From Rosa chinensis (lineage: Eukaryota; Streptophyta; Magnoliopsida; Rosales; Rosaceae), in NCBI RefSeq assembly GCF_002994745.2, contig NC_037094.1, positions 46,761,139 to 46,825,138 of the forward strand: a stretch of 64,000 nucleotides of DNA, read 5' to 3'. The notes below the pieces were generated by a model. That model worked only from the letters and a program-made list of their open reading frames with translations, did not search any database and was not told the DNA's origin. The number at the start of each line of letters is the position of its first letter. The first letter of the stretch is position 1. Shown here piece by piece: positions 10,887-23,817 of the stretch. A program made the position numbers and the translations under genes.

Positions 10887-13800
10887 CTGCTTAAACTGGC
10901 CGGGTTCAAATCTAGTAAGGATTTTCTTCTAAATTTGAGAGTGGCTATATATTTTTTTGCTGGATTAGGTGGTGTCCTATTCCCTTTATAGTCATGCGTG
11001 TATCCACAAAATGTGTATAGACTTGGATCGTTATGGCCAGCACTCATAAATAAGAGATATTGTGAGATCTTGACACAAATCTATTTTTGGATTCTCAAAA
11101 TCCTCTTTTCATGCTTGAAGCATTTAAACCACGCATGGCGTGCGCATGGCGTGCTTGTAACTTTGCAAAGTTCATTTCTTATAGAACTCAAACAGAAAAA
11201 GAAAAAGATGTAACGTATAATCCTCACGAATTTATGGTATTGCAAAGTTCATTTCTTATCTTGAGACAAGTTATGATATTGTGGTGTTTATCCTACACTC
11301 AATTTACATCTACTTAAACAAAAATTACAATTTATATGAATCAAAATTACAACATTAAGAACAAATTTACTATATTCATTTACACTATTTACATATAATA
11401 TACTAAAATTACAAGATTGACAATGAATTTGTTCAAAAGCTTGTAAGAAGGTCGTATGTAGTGTAATCACTAGTAATAGAAATAAGCTTACACAAAATAG
11501 GACTCACGTATGTTATTACTATGACAACAATCTGTTGTTACATTTATAAATGTGTGTATGACGTACATACGGGTATGTATTATATAATTTTCCCATTAGC
11601 TTAAGTTAGTTACCCTTCTATATATGAAGAATTTGTTTACCCAATAAATATCCGGTTACTTACCTTCCTTCGAAAATTTGCTTGACCTAGTATAGTAAAA
11701 ACTCTAATGCATTGTATAAGACTCTCAAATTCAGTGATGGGATCTGAATCAGCTAATTATTAGCTAACTTATTTGTTGTATACATGTTTTACATTGGTGT
11801 CATCGCCACTCCTAAAGTCCTAATATGTCACTCTCCATATGATGTCATAAGGCAGGTGCATGTCCAAGTATAAATGTCTCTTTCCCCACATGGAAGCTAC
11901 TCTTTGTCTTTCAATTGTAAAACTTGACCTGATTTTGTGTAGTTTTTGTGTTGGTAGAATTGAAGCTCGAATATGCTGTAGAAAGTAAGACTCGGTATTG
12001 GCCACGCCCATATGTAAATTTATTGAGTCCCGGACTGAGGTCGAACTTTTCGGGCTAGGCCCAAATCGTGTTATTCTATGAATAACCGAATTAAACATAG
12101 ACCGAAAGTTTTCGGGCTGTTTACTGGGTTTTCGGGCAAAAAATACAAACGAGGGACAACGGAAGATGATTTGGAAAATGGCCCTATCATCGGTCGAGAT
12201 AATTTTTTGGTGAGAAAGTGTTGGTGCCTGTTCAATTGACGGGGCACTGTTGTCAACTTACTTTGCTCATGCAATCGTCTGGTATGTGCAGCTCTTAATT
12301 TTAACCAAAACCAACATGTATATCAGGAAACCATCCAGTAAATTCTTTAAAAAATTACCTGACGGAACAGTTGCTCATCTCCGACAACGGCACATTCCCC
12401 TGGGTACTATCCCCTGCTTCGTAGCAAGACTATACTTCTTTCACCTTTATATATCGAGGTCGATGCTGGAAACCGAGCTCAGGGAGAACAGATTCAGAAG
12501 TACCAGGCGGACCAAGCTCATCTGCACAAATCAACGGCTTTGAACAACTACTTGAGGCCCTTGCCGTTGGTGGCATGAACGTGGCGTGGCTCAACATATG
12601 CCCTGAGCCATGGCCTTGAGTGAGTAGGTTTGAGATTTCTTTTTGTTGTTGAAAAATTGGACTTGCATTGTGAAGTTTCTTGATAGATCGATATCCTATT
12701 CTTTAGAACTGAAAGTTTCTTGATAGATATATCCTATTCTTTAGAACTGAAGCGGAAGAGGAAGAAGAAAGGGAAGAGGAGGAGGAAGAGGAGGGAAGAA
12801 GAAGAAAGGGAAGAGGAAGAGGAAGAGGAGGGAAGAATAAGAATCTGAAGAGGAATCTAAATAAGAAGAATGAGAACTTTGACTCGTGGAGGAGAAGAAT
12901 AATGCGTGGATAAGACTTTTACCTAATAAGAAAAAAGTTATTAATAACGTCGGGTCCACCGGGCTTTTTAGAATATCCAGTACCAGGACCGCATCGGGTC
13001 TGGCATAGTCCGAACCCAAACCGGCCCAATCTGTCAAAGTTTTTTGAAGACCCGAACCGTCGGTCTAGGTCTGTTTTTCGATTTTTTGGGCTTTTTTTCC
13101 CACCCCCTGGTAGAAACTCATATAACGTTATTGGAATTTATAATCAAAGCTCGTGCCCTCTCGCTAATAGTCGCTTTGCTCCAATTTGTAACCATGATGG
13201 TGTATGCTCAAAAATTGTCTCGGCCACGCCATGCGGCTGAAGGTTTCTTTAGCTTACATGTGTTCTTTTGGCTTGATAACGTGTGCATGGGCGTGCCAAC
13301 TAGCGGTCGGGAGGCCAAGTGAGGTTTTGTGATACATTTTTAAGTTTGCGTTGTTCTGATTTATAAACAGTTGATTTTGGCCGAGGAAGGATCAATCTTA
13401 GCCGCGAGGTTCTCTTTGCCTTGGATGTAAGAACTTTAACACGGATTGGCTATACTAGTCGGAGTCTTCAAGTTGTGTAACTCAGCGAGTGAATGCGAAA
13501 TTGAGAGTAACAACGATTTTTATGTTTTCTTAATATATTCAGAAAGTGAGTACAACAAGGTAAACGTATATGGAGGATATCCAGTGCAGGAATGTAAGAG
13601 CAAGAATGTCAAGTGTTAAGAATAAAGTGAAATATGATAAAAGCACGAAGATAAATTACAAAAATGTAAAGATGAGCAATATAAGTTGCAAGGAAATACA
13701 GAACTGGGAACGTAAATTGCAGCAAGTAAAGATAGACAAATATCAATAAAGAAAGCGATAAGATAAAGTAGATAATGTTGATAAAGTATTGAGATAAAAT

Positions 13801-14117
13801 GTGTAATCGCATTGAGTGTTTGGTTGAGTAGCCCTAACAAAGATGTCTACAATCATTTTTATAGTGAAAGATAAAACAACTAATTAAATAAAACATAGAA
13901 TCTGGTTGTAATTGTCAGGATCATATTGCCTACAAGAATTCAAAGTTGAGAACCCAAACACAGTTACATGCATTTGAATGGTGTCACTGCTAACTTGAAA
14001 ATTAAAACTCATAACCTAACCGTGCATTCAAGCTGATCATCCCACAAATGTTTTGGCTAAAACTCATAATTAATTGCTAACTTTGAATGCTAACTAATTA
14101 AAATTGATAATCGCTGA
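10887..14117. other. Intergenic, repeat debris, no gene recognised
   Basis: No coding exon is recognisable. The stretch 12010-13090 has GC-rich blocks with words such as TTCGGGCT, GGGTTTTCGGGC and CCCGAACCG, which look like the remains of a DNA transposon, but the ends could not be defined. A purine-rich GGAAGAGGAAGA microsatellite lies at about 12753-12860. The rest (10890-12000 and 13100-14117) is AT-rich with nothing I can name. Confidence 0.5.
12753..12860. repeat. GGAAGA/GAGGAA purine microsatellite
   Basis: About 105 bases are almost purely A and G on the plus strand, with hexamer units GAAGAG and GGAAGA. It is an imperfect array and gives long meaningless frames on both strands, including a Ser/Pro/Phe-rich one on the minus strand. 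Confidence 0.8.
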
Positions 14118-14297
14118 GAGCAACTCCAACAGCTTCCCTATAATTTTTATATTATAGGGAAGCAGCAAAAATCAAAATCTCCATAATTTTTCTGCTCCAA
14201 CTCCAACAGCTTCCCTATTTTACAGATTTCTGCATTTATTACAACAATAAAATATTCTACATTTAAAACAAATCTAAAATAACGGCTAGTTTACAAC

Positions 14298-14430
14298 GGC
14301 TATTTCTAACGACTCCTTTCACCGGGTCTAAACCAATATTGAGCCATGCAAATACAAGAAGTTTGTCTTCTTCGATTGTGAAGTTGGCTTGTCTTTGTGC
14401 TTTCTTGCTGCTAGGTGCACGTGGTGTCTC
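14298..14430 (-). pseudogene. Harbinger ORF1 (Myb/SANT-like) fragment
   Basis: Read on the minus strand, this piece encodes FTIEEDKLLVFAWLNIGLDP preceded by a PSSKKAQRQA-type basic stretch. This resembles the start of the SANT/Myb-like domain in the DNA-binding partner protein of PIF/Harbinger transposons, which many plant genomes annotate as GST T3-like or No-apical-meristem-associated proteins. Only about 40 residues are left and no upstream start is preserved, so it is a remnant. The identification rests on memory of the family motif. Confidence 0.5.
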
Positions 14431-14904
14431 TTCATAAGTGTAAACTTCATTTGTATGAGTCTCTTCATAAGTGCAATCTTCATATGGTGAATGAGCATAA
14501 GTAGAACCATTGGACTGATACTGACTCAGCTCGCCGGGAAATCGTGTGGTTCATTAAGGTCACTGAAGGCTGATTTGTTGTTAAGGAGGTTAGTGAAATT
14601 CAATGGCATCAAAGCCATCTGAAATTATTAAACAAGGCAAAGGCTGGTAATCCATCTATATGAGAAAAGTACTCATAAAATTAAACAAGGCAAAGGCACA
14701 CATTAAGTACAATATCAATGGTATAAGCTGTGAATATTGAAGAAAGAAAACAATGGGACCTGCAACCAGATTTGCTGCTGGTCAATGAAGAAAGAAAACA
14801 ATGGGACATGCATACATGCGTAGACAACCTATTTCAAATGATCATCAACTATCTGTGCATCAAGTCGATCAAAGCGAACTAAATTAATGTGTTTTTAATC
14901 CAAA

Positions 14905-15060
14905 AACAGTAAAGCAGGAAATTGATCAAATTATTGATGATATGCTGTAACAAGAAATTAATCCAAAAACAATCAAGCAAGAAATTGATCAAATTATTGA
15001 TGATATGCTATAAGCAAGAAATTAATCCAAAAACAGTAAAGCAAGAAATTGATCAAATTA
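14905..15060. repeat. Tandem repeat, about 65-bp unit, nearly 3 copies
   Basis: The unit runs through GCAAGAAATTGATCAAATTATTGATGATATGCT and ends with ATTAATCCAAAAACAGTAAA. It appears three times with few changes. Downstream, at 15160-15240, a second short duplication (TATATATGATGATGCAAGGAACTTG, two copies about 60 bases apart) can be seen. Confidence 0.8.
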
Positions 15061-16159
15061 TGTTCCTTGTTGTCAAATGTACAAGCTGCGAAAAACCCAT
15101 TTTCTTGATCAATGGTTAATTAAATATGATAACTTGACAACATACGGATATTTAGGATAAGTAACTTCCTATATATGATGATGCAAGGAACTTGATATAT
15201 TTCTAAAGATTTGGCTATATATGATGATGCAAGGAACTTGTAGTACGTAGTTGGTTAGAACGTTTCTTTTCGTCCAGATTTGTCTATTATTAAATAAAGA
15301 ACAAGATGCATGGAATAACATACACCTTGATGCAGAAACTGTTGTATTGCGTACACAATATAATTCTATGAAGATGTAGGATCAAGAATACAACATATAG
15401 AAACTAAATGGTGGTGAATAGCTAGGAACTTAGGTTAATTTGTATAAGCCTCAATCATAACCCCTACAGAAGTCTAGCTTAGTGCGCACCAGGAACAGGG
15501 GCAGAGCAAGCAATTCCTACTTGATATCTCCCAAGGAAAATCCCGAATTATATCTCAGATTGATGGCATACTGCATACATGTGTATGTGCATAATCTTTC
15601 GGTCTAGGATAAATGATTGTACCTACCACCACCTTTGTATACAAAACCTTTTTCCACACTTCAATTTTATAGTGTATGTTATCTACAAGGGGTTATATAC
15701 AAGAGTTTCTCACTAGGAAAGAATTTGTCTACCGTTGGTCTCATATTGCATCCTCTATGACAAGAACACAACTTCTTGTTCTAAATGTGAGAGGGAAAAG
15801 GAAAAAAAAGGGTAGAACAAAGGAAAAATATCCAGGTCCTTCAGTTCAAACCTATCTACCAAACCACTACTCAATACTATGGTTCACTGTAATCAACTAA
15901 CTAATGACTCCTATTATCTGTACATATTAGGTCTAACACTTGGCCTAATTGACAACCCATTGTTCCATGTTCCAGAGGGTATGATATCATATGATGATAT
16001 TTCATATTTGTCAAAAGTAAAAAACAAAAAGTGAAAAGGAGAATGAAAACTTTTTCAGTGCCTAACTGAGACCTAGAGAGAGTCAAGCCAAGCTCACCAA
16101 TTCATTCCTTCATCCCTGGACTGAACTTTACATGTGTATTGGGTCACCACTACACTAGA

Positions 16160-16161
<2 letters not shown>

Positions 16162-16190
<29 letters not shown>
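16162..16190. repeat. Homopolymer run of 29 C
   Basis: A single uninterrupted run of C lies inside the Harbinger-like element. It has no evident function. Such a length is unusual in a plant genome, and the exact count is likely to be unreliable in any assembly. Confidence 0.95.
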
Positions 16191-17383
16191 TTCTTTCCTT
16201 GTAGGTTTTAGTTAAGAAGATACATGGAAAAGGTATTATGCTTTCTGGGCGTTGGGTTCCATTGTTTTAAAATGAGTTGCAGACTTGCAGACAAGCTTGA
16301 AAATTCATCATTCTCTTTGAGGCATTTTATCAGTAACCAAAGGGGCGTTATGAATGCATGACATGATTTACAATGTACAGCAACACTTATCTAGACATCA
16401 CCGAAACAACAAATTATACATAGGTGTAGTTTTATCCAGACTTCATAATATGAAAAACAAACAATTTGAAAGTTTTCACTAGGGAGATTGCCACCCCTGT
16501 AACATACACAATCAAAAATGACATGACCACCAAAAGTGGGAGAGCATTCAAATGCCTTCAGATAATTATTACCAGAATTGGCAAAGCATTTCTAACCATT
16601 AAAGAACAATCAAGGACTCAATAACTCAAAATTTTCAAATTCCCTAATCAATCAAAACAAACGAGAGTGGAAAAGACAAAAACAAGTACAAAATTGGAAT
16701 GAATAGAACCGAACGGAGGTGGAGGAGGCGACTCACTTGCGACGCCGTCTTCTCTCTCGGTTGAGCTTCAGTCGAAGTAATTGAACCATTTGAGTCATTG
16801 GGAGAGGGGAGCACGTGAAACATTTATGAACTTTTCTATCGCTATATTTTTAGCTTTTGCTGTAGATTTAGGGAATGTAATCTTCTCTCTCCTCAAAATC
16901 CCTATTTTAGAGGAAGGTTTAGGGAAGCTGTTGGAGTTAAAAATGACCCAATTTTCTCTAAAATAGAGAAAAATGAGGAAATGCAGAATCTGTTGGAGAT
17001 GCTCTAAGTTTGAATGCCTTAAATTTTCTTAACTCCTGCAATTGCTAACTTTGAAGACCATAAAATTTCTTTAACTCATGCAATTAATGGTTTTTTTGAG
17101 ATGAAATAATACTTGAGTTCAGGAGGTTAGCCAAACCTCAACCTAGGTTATTGATCGACCTCGACCTAAATTGGTTGCGGCTGCAACATAAGCTATGCAA
17201 TCTCGCTGCAGCAGTGCCGATCACCTTCATCCATTATTGCCATGGCCATTTGATCAAAGCTTCAAACAATTTCATTCGTTACACTACGGCCAGGTTGAAT
17301 TGGATTCACTAACAAAGAGACAGGTATTTGGGCTTATAATGCTGACACCCCCAAATATAAAGCCTGTTGGCCATAAATAGGTC

Positions 17384-18885
17384 TTTGTTAGAAAGCGTAA
17401 TGAGAAAAATGAGGTTATTAGATACAAAGCCCGCCTTGTGGCGCAAGGTTTCTCACAACGCCCTGAAATCGACTACGAGGAGACATACTCTCCCGTAATG
17501 GATGTTATAACGTTTCGCTACCTTGTCAGTTTGGTAGTTTCCGAAAAACTTGACATGCAGCTTATGGATGTGGTTACAGCATATCTCTATGGGGATCTAG
17601 ATTCAGAGATATATATAAAGGTTCCAGATGGACTTCAATTACCCAAGTCGAGTAGCTCTAAACCACGGAGCGCGTTTTCAATAAGATTGAGACGCTCACT
17701 ATATGGATTGAAACAATCCGGACGGATGTGGTATAACCGTCTAAGTGACTACTTGATTGGGAAGAGATATGTCAACAATGAAATATGCCCATGCATGTTT
17801 ATAAAAAGGACAAGTTTCGGATTTGCAATTGTAGCAGTTTATGTCGACGACATGAACCTAATTGGAACTTTAGATGAGTTAAAGGAAACTGCTAAGTACT
17901 TGAAATCTGAATTTGAGATGAAAGATCTTAGAAAAACACGGTTTTGCCTTGGACTAGAACTCGAGCACCGTAGTGATGGGATTATGATCCATCAGTCAGC
18001 ATATACTCAAAAATTACTGAGGCGCTTTAATGAAGATAAAGAAAAGCCTGTGAGTACTCCCATGATCGGTCGTAGTCTTGAGCCTGAAAAAGATCCGTTT
18101 CTTCCAAGGGATGAGGACGAAGAATTGTTAGAGGGTGAAGTGCCCTATCTAAGGGCAATAGGCTCATTATTGTACTTAGCTCAATGCATAAGACCAGATA
18201 TCTCATTTGCAGTGAACTTGTTAGCTAGACACAGTTCTGCCCCAACACGCCGCCTTTGGATTGGTGTAAAGACAATCTTTCGATACTTGAGAGGTACGAT
18301 TGATATGGGCTTGTTTTTATCCCTATAGAGAGAAAAGAAATAACGAAAGGGTGAGATCGGACTCCACAAGGCAAAACGCCACCTTCCGTGCTCCTCCTCC
18401 CCTCCATCAAAATGACAACGATGTCTTGATGGGTTTTGCTGATGCAGGGTATCTCTCTGACCCTCACAAAGGTCGCTCCCAAACAGGTTATGTCTTTACC
18501 ATGGGAAGCACTGTGATATCTTGGAGGTCTACAAAGTAGACCCTTGTTGCTACTTCCTCAAATCATGCAGAGATTATCGCTCTACATGAAGCCGTGCGAG
18601 AATGCATATGGCTAAGGTCTGTAGTTAGACACATTCGAGGAACTTGTGGTTTGAAGTCTACCACAGATGAACCTACATGCATTTATGAAGATAATGCAGC
18701 TTTTATTGAGCAAATGAAATTAGGTTTCATCAAGGGCGACAACATCAAGCATATATTGTCTAAGTTCTTTTACAATCAGCAACAACAGGCACTTCTAAAT
18801 ATTGAAGTGAACCAAATCCGATCTGAGGATAATGTAGCGGACTTATTTACTAAGTCGTTATCTAAATCCACCTTCGAGAAATATG
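17384..18885 (+). pseudogene. copia reverse transcriptase and RNase H, broken
   Basis: The reverse transcriptase part shows the usual copia blocks: [20 protein letters not shown] at the start, RRSLYGLKQS, the catalytic VYVDDM at about 17840-17858, and the RPDISFAVNLLARHSSAPT block near 18190. A shift in frame near 18325 separates it from the RNase H part, which holds GFADAGYLSDPHKGRSQTGY. A stop codon follows near 18538, and the frame then continues through EDNAAFIEQMKLGFIKGDN to the CACTA insertion point. After the insertion the same frame resumes at 25452 and ends at a stop at 25490-25492. With a missing 5' half, a frame break and a stop, it cannot make an active polyprotein. Confidence 0.8.
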
Positions 18886-19293
18886 CACTACTAAAAAAAA
18901 TTGCTTTTGCGACGCTTATTTTGAGACGGCAATTTGGGCTTTTGCGACGGAAGAAACTTTTCGCGACGGAAAAATGAGCCTTTTGCGACGGAAATATTGG
19001 CGTTGCAATAGGTGGCGTCACAAAATCCATTTGCGACGGTAAAATGCCGTCGCAAAAGATAATTGCGTCGGTATTCTCTTGCCGTCGCATCAGTTATTGT
19101 TTTGCGACGGCTATTTGCTACGCAGACTTCCGTCGCAAATTATCCATTAGGGTAGCCCAGGTGGAGGTATTTGCTACGGCTATGTTGCCGTCACAATGTG
19201 TAATAACCGCCAAACCTTGCCGCCAAAATTGAACCGCCAAACCTTGCCACCAAAATTGATGCCACGGTTAATTTGCCGTCGCAAATATATTTA

Positions 19294-20021
19294 GGGAGCT
19301 TCTATTCATACCTCCTAAATTGGTATTTGGACCTCTCATTCTAAAATTTACACAAATCTTCCAATCTTACCCTTTTTTGTATCCACATAATTTTTTCCAA
19401 TACAAATCTACTAGCTAGTAATATCTTTTTTTCATCACTTAAAACTCAGTTCATAGCCATAACTTAACACCATTCACCTTGTAAGCTTGGATACTCTTAT
19501 GAACCTCCTTTTATTTCTTAATAAATTGTGCAATTTACAATACCACAAGAGAATTATTATCAAAATCAATTTTCCTAAACCCAAATCAGGCTAGCAACAT
19601 AGTCTACTCTAGCAAAAAAAAAAAAAAAAAAATCATAAAAAGAGATCAAGATAACAATTAACGATCAACTCCATGAAGTGAAGCAATTAAGCCAAACTAG
19701 AAAGAAACAAAAAGAATAGGAAATAGAAATTGCTTTTTGATCATTATTTTCTCGATTGTTCTTCTCTATATTTTTTGTCCTTTATTCCATTTTGCAATCT
19801 TTAACATTCTACCTTAATCAAAGTTGCCCAATAATCCTCATGTATGGCTGTAAGAGAATGAGAGAGGGAGAAGGGGGGTGAAGAGAAGGTGCATATTTTA
19901 TTGAATTTTTTTTTTATCTTTCATTTTGTTCATTTTTTAGAAGGGCAAAATTGGATTTAAAAACTTCCAAAAATTGTTGGAGGTCTAACTACCATTTTAG
20001 GAGGTATGAATAGAACTTCCC
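19294..20021. mobile_element. Mutator-like MITE nested in CACTA element 1
   Basis: A 728-bp AT-rich non-coding element is flanked by the exact 9-bp duplication ATATATTTA (19285-19293 and 20022-20030). The inverted ends read GGGAGCTTCTATTCATACC and, reversed, GGGAAGTTCTATTCATACC, and the similarity goes on for about 40 bases. It sits between subterminal repeats of the CACTA element and so inserted later. Its size and end sequence resemble the element in the WAT1 intron at 9578-10355. Confidence 0.85.
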
Positions 20022-21040
20022 ATATATTTATAAATTTTTATTAAAATATTTTGATAAATGAATAAAACTATATAATTTTATACCAATTGCGACGCTGAAA
20101 TGGCCATCGCAAACGCTCATTTTGTTTTATTATTATTATTTTTTCCTATTTCCACAAAATTAAACAAATAAATAATAATAATAATAATAGTTAAGCAATT
20201 AAATATCTTCAGAAATTAACATTAATTAATGAAAAATATAGTTAAACATATCTATTGAGTCATCATACCATATGCAAATACAAACACTAAAATGAAAATA
20301 AATGTGTTGTCATTTTCAAGTATTGAAAATTATAACCACACTTGAAATAAAACAACAATCACAAGTGCACCATTTTACTTTGTCATTTTGTGAGCTTTGC
20401 ACTTGCTTTCATTTGCTTTGCTCTTTTTGCCATGAGAACCTGTAATATAAACATAGAAAAACCAATGTTACCTTAATGTCCAGTAAGCAAGATAGACAAC
20501 AAAATGCACATATTCTTTCTTGATGGTGTCTATACAAACAAAACAAAAAACATTAAGGCATTGATGTACCTCAATCAATAGTAACAATACATACTAATTT
20601 CCAATAAAAATTTTGGAATTGTTAGTGTAATTAATGGCTGGAGCTCTATCTTTGTTTGAAAGCCATTAGTGCAATTGTCAAAACCTTACGGCAAATACAA
20701 GTTCATCAATATCCTTCAATTAAAACTAGAACAAATCACAAAGCGCAAAGTCACAAACAAATACATAAAAAAACATTTGCAACACACAGATAACCAAATT
20801 CCATGTTAAAGAACATAAAAAAAATCATACGTATAGACCTCGATAACTAGCCTTAAGGTTATAAATCAGTTCTTACGTGCGAACCGATATGGCTAGCTAC
20901 TTTCACAACGACACAACTATCTGAAAATAAAGTCTGAAATATTGGTATACTTTTGTTGGGAAGTTAAGAATGTTTATGTTCAGTTCGTGAACAAGTCTGA
21001 ATAAGGGAAATTATTAAAATCAAATGAAACAAACAGAAAC

Positions 21041-21645
21041 AAAGTATCAATTGAAGAATTTCCTAATGCAGACCCTCAACTTCGAAAAATCATAACTTAC
21101 TCTAGAAAACTCCTTTTCATGAGATTTCAATTTTGACATGATCTTCTAGATGGCTACTGAAAATTTCATGAAGACACCAAGTTCAAATACTCAGCCAAAA
21201 TGTACAGTTTTTAGTAAGAAGGCAACTGGGTCAAAAACTACAAAATGCAGACTTCTGTCATTTAGCCTCGAAATTAACCACTGAATCTTAAATGAAATTA
21301 TATAAACTATATAGATATTAGGCCTAAAGTATAAGCTTTCAACAAGAATATCTAAAGCAGAAAGTTTAACCGGTTTTCCATTTACAAATTCAACTGTTAT
21401 TTACCAGCCAAAAGGCCTAGGCAATTGAACAAGGTTCGACTAATTCATACAAATAACTTTTTGAAAGGCTTAGTCAGTAAACACCTTACACAATATGCAT
21501 CAATACATGAACAAAACATAGAAACACGAAGTCCCAACTTCCCTGGGTACAAACAGAAACATAGTATCAATTGAAGAATTTCCTGATGCAGACCCTCAAC
21601 TTCAAAAAATCATAACTTACTCTAGAAAACTCCTTTTTGATACCC
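21041..21645. repeat. Direct repeat of about 90 bp, 520 bp apart
   Basis: The sequence at about 21030-21115, through CAATTGAAGAATTTCCTAAT and CATAACTTACTCTAGAAAAC, is found again at about 21548-21635 with only a few changes. Both copies lie inside CACTA element 1, between the captured exons. It looks like an internal duplication rather than a separate transposon. Confidence 0.75.
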
Positions 21646-21803
21646 AGATATCCCCCACAGTCCCACACCCACTTTGCAGGCCTGGACCTGATAATTCCTC
21701 CTAACCCCTCTTTGGTTATTCTTCAATGATTTCCAACAATCAATTAACCAAGGAAAAGATTCAAGGAGATTTAAATCGACACAAATAATTCATCTGAAAT
21801 CGT

Positions 21804-23817
21804 ACCAATGACCTGAAGCAATCTTCTTGATGGAGTCTTGTCAGATTGACGAGGGGTTGATTGATTCTTTACAACCTACAATCAAAGAAATACTATTAGC
21901 TGTCTGCAACATACTCAAAAAAAAAAAAAAAAGAGGGTGAAATACAACGTGGAAAGATAAAATAACAAAAAGGGTCTGATCAGAAATAGACATGCATAAA
22001 TTTGTCATCCTTCCTTTTTCTGTGTTCAGTCTAGCATTAAGTCAAGCAAAGCAAAACCAAGCAAAACTTATTTGTCTTAAAGCTTTGTCATCTCTCCAAA
22101 ATTGAAAGAACTAAACAGATACTGTGCAGGAGAAAAGAAAAAATAGATTTCTGAAATGGCGGAGGTATGGTTGGTAATCACCAAAGAAATGAAAGAAATT
22201 GGGTAGGACAAGGGCAATCTTGAAATTGCTGGAGACTAGGATTACGAGAGCTTAATAAAACTCAACAGAAAATTCATATCAACAAGCTTTCCTATCTAAC
22301 TATGTGGCAACATTTTCTTGAGAATCTTATAGAAGTCATCTTTGCAATAAAACTAAGTTCTCATACTTTCGTCCAACTGACCAGATTTGGAAGGCAAATG
22401 TCCCTCCCAAGGTTCAAGTGCTTACTTGGTGGGTGGCTCATGGGAAATTAAATTCTTGTAACAATATTCAAAAGCAACAGCTTCATCAAAATCCTCAATG
22501 TTGCATCCTATGCAAGGCAGGGAAGAGAGTGTTGATCATGTATTCCTTAATTGTCCTTTTACATCACAAATCTGGCTGAGATTTTTCAAGGAAGCAATGT
22601 GCCTCAGGATGCACTTTAGGTGTATCGGAAGAGGCAAGAAGGCTAAAACTCTTTGGGATGCAAAATGTTCACAAGCTTGGGTTATTTGGATGGAGAGAAA
22701 CAGAAAGATTTTTGACGAGTAAGCAGGAGATGACAGAGCTTTGGAATCAAATTAGTTTCAGGTCTGCTCTATAGCTGCCAGTGCAGTTAGCTGACCTAGT
22801 GTTGTTACCTGGGAAGTAAATATTAAAAGTGTTTCTAAGCCTCAGGGTCTTTGAATGAGGACTTTGATTTTGCTCTCTTATTCTACAAAAAATTCAGCTT
22901 CCTTCCCGAAGAAATAATAATAAACATCAAAACTTTTCATCAACGATTAACATGTGAAAAATCTCTGCAAACTACCTCAATTTAATGTCATCCAATAGTT
23001 GTTGTCTGTAACTTTCCAGTGTCAGATTCATGCATAACTTATAGATACAAATACATTTGAGACCAGACCACCAAATAATGTATCGTCCAGAACATAGTTC
23101 AGTGTACATAGATATATACAGACAGTATAACTTACCATTTTGTTGAACTTATCAATTGTTGCCAAAGGTATTGTACCAAGCGGAATAACATTTCTAGTTC
23201 CCTCACACTGAAATAAAAAAAAGGAAGCATATAAAACAAGCTAAGGTGACAAAATGGCAATAATTGGGAAATCGAATGCACACAACCACCAGTGTCATTA
23301 TACTCAAGGTTTAATAAATAATAAATATGTGTGTGTGAATTACATAATCTGTATTCCACCTAACCATAGACTTGCTAAGTTCGAACAGTTTTCTCAAGCA
23401 AAAAGATAGTTCTTTTTCTTTTAATTAGCAAATGATAGGGCAAGAATTGCCATCGCCTGTTTATAACACGGCAAGAGAAAAAGATATCCAATCTCTTCTG
23501 ATAATTCTTCTTCTTCTCATTATAAGCATCCGAGGTCAGTCAATATCTAGCTTTATGCGAGTTATGGCTCTAGAGATAGAAAGAATTTTTGTTTCAAACT
23601 CAGGGCATCAAACTCTAGATCTTAGTGTTACACGGATTAGAGCACTATTCTAACAAAAATTTTATCCCACAGGTGCACATGACGACCAGAATAATGCACA
23701 TTGAAGATGGATGGTAAAATTGCCTGGTTATGAATCACTTACCAGAAAAAGAAGCTGAAAATTGGTGACTATCAAGGTACCTGCCTCGTCAGTATTAATA
23801 AGAACAATGCCATATCC
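21804..23817 (-). pseudogene. Captured myotubularin exons (antisense in CACTA 1)
   Basis: Three minus-strand exons with GT-AG borders match the N-terminal GRAM/PH-like region of plant myotubularins, which are phosphatidylinositol 3-phosphatases. They are 23817-23743 (GYGIVLINTDEAGTLIVTNF), 23207-23136 (EGTRNVIPLGTIPLATIDKF) and about 21875-21804 (SDKTPSRRLLQVIG). They lie in the order expected of the gene. The catalytic phosphatase domain is absent, so no enzyme can be made. A possible first exon lies at about 24958-24910 on the same strand, beginning MNIPMAQSSSRRQL, but I cannot link it to the family. The assignment rests on the ordered motif matches, recalled and not searched. Confidence 0.7.
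22376..22725 (+). pseudogene. LINE ORF2 C-terminal zf-RVT fragment
   Basis: The plus strand encodes IWKANVPPKVQVLTWWVAHG, then a C-x2-C type cluster CCILCKAG, then DHVFLNCPFTSQIWLRFFKE and a final WVIWMERNRKIFDE. This is the zinc-binding reverse-transcriptase-like domain at the C-terminus of plant LINE ORF2 proteins. A frameshift lies near 22520, between the cluster and the DHVF block. It sits in opposite orientation between two captured myotubularin exons. Confidence 0.75.

Larger units (their letters stand above)
14118..17004. mobile_element. PIF/Harbinger-like DNA transposon, non-autonomous
   Basis: A 2.9-kb element has inverted ends GAGCAACTCCAACAG and, at the right end, the complement of GAGCATCTCCAACAG. 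Flanking trinucleotides TGA and TAA differ by one base, which is close to the 3-bp TWA duplication of PIF/Harbinger elements. Inside the left end, on the minus strand, lies a piece of the Myb/SANT-like protein typical of such elements. No DDE transposase is visible. The element also holds a 60-bp tandem repeat (14905-15060) and a run of 29 C (16162-16190). Confidence 0.55.

Noticed and set aside
12741..13037. 98-aa Ser/Phe/Pro-rich minus-strand frame
   Set aside because: It is the translation of a purine microsatellite and has no protein-like composition.
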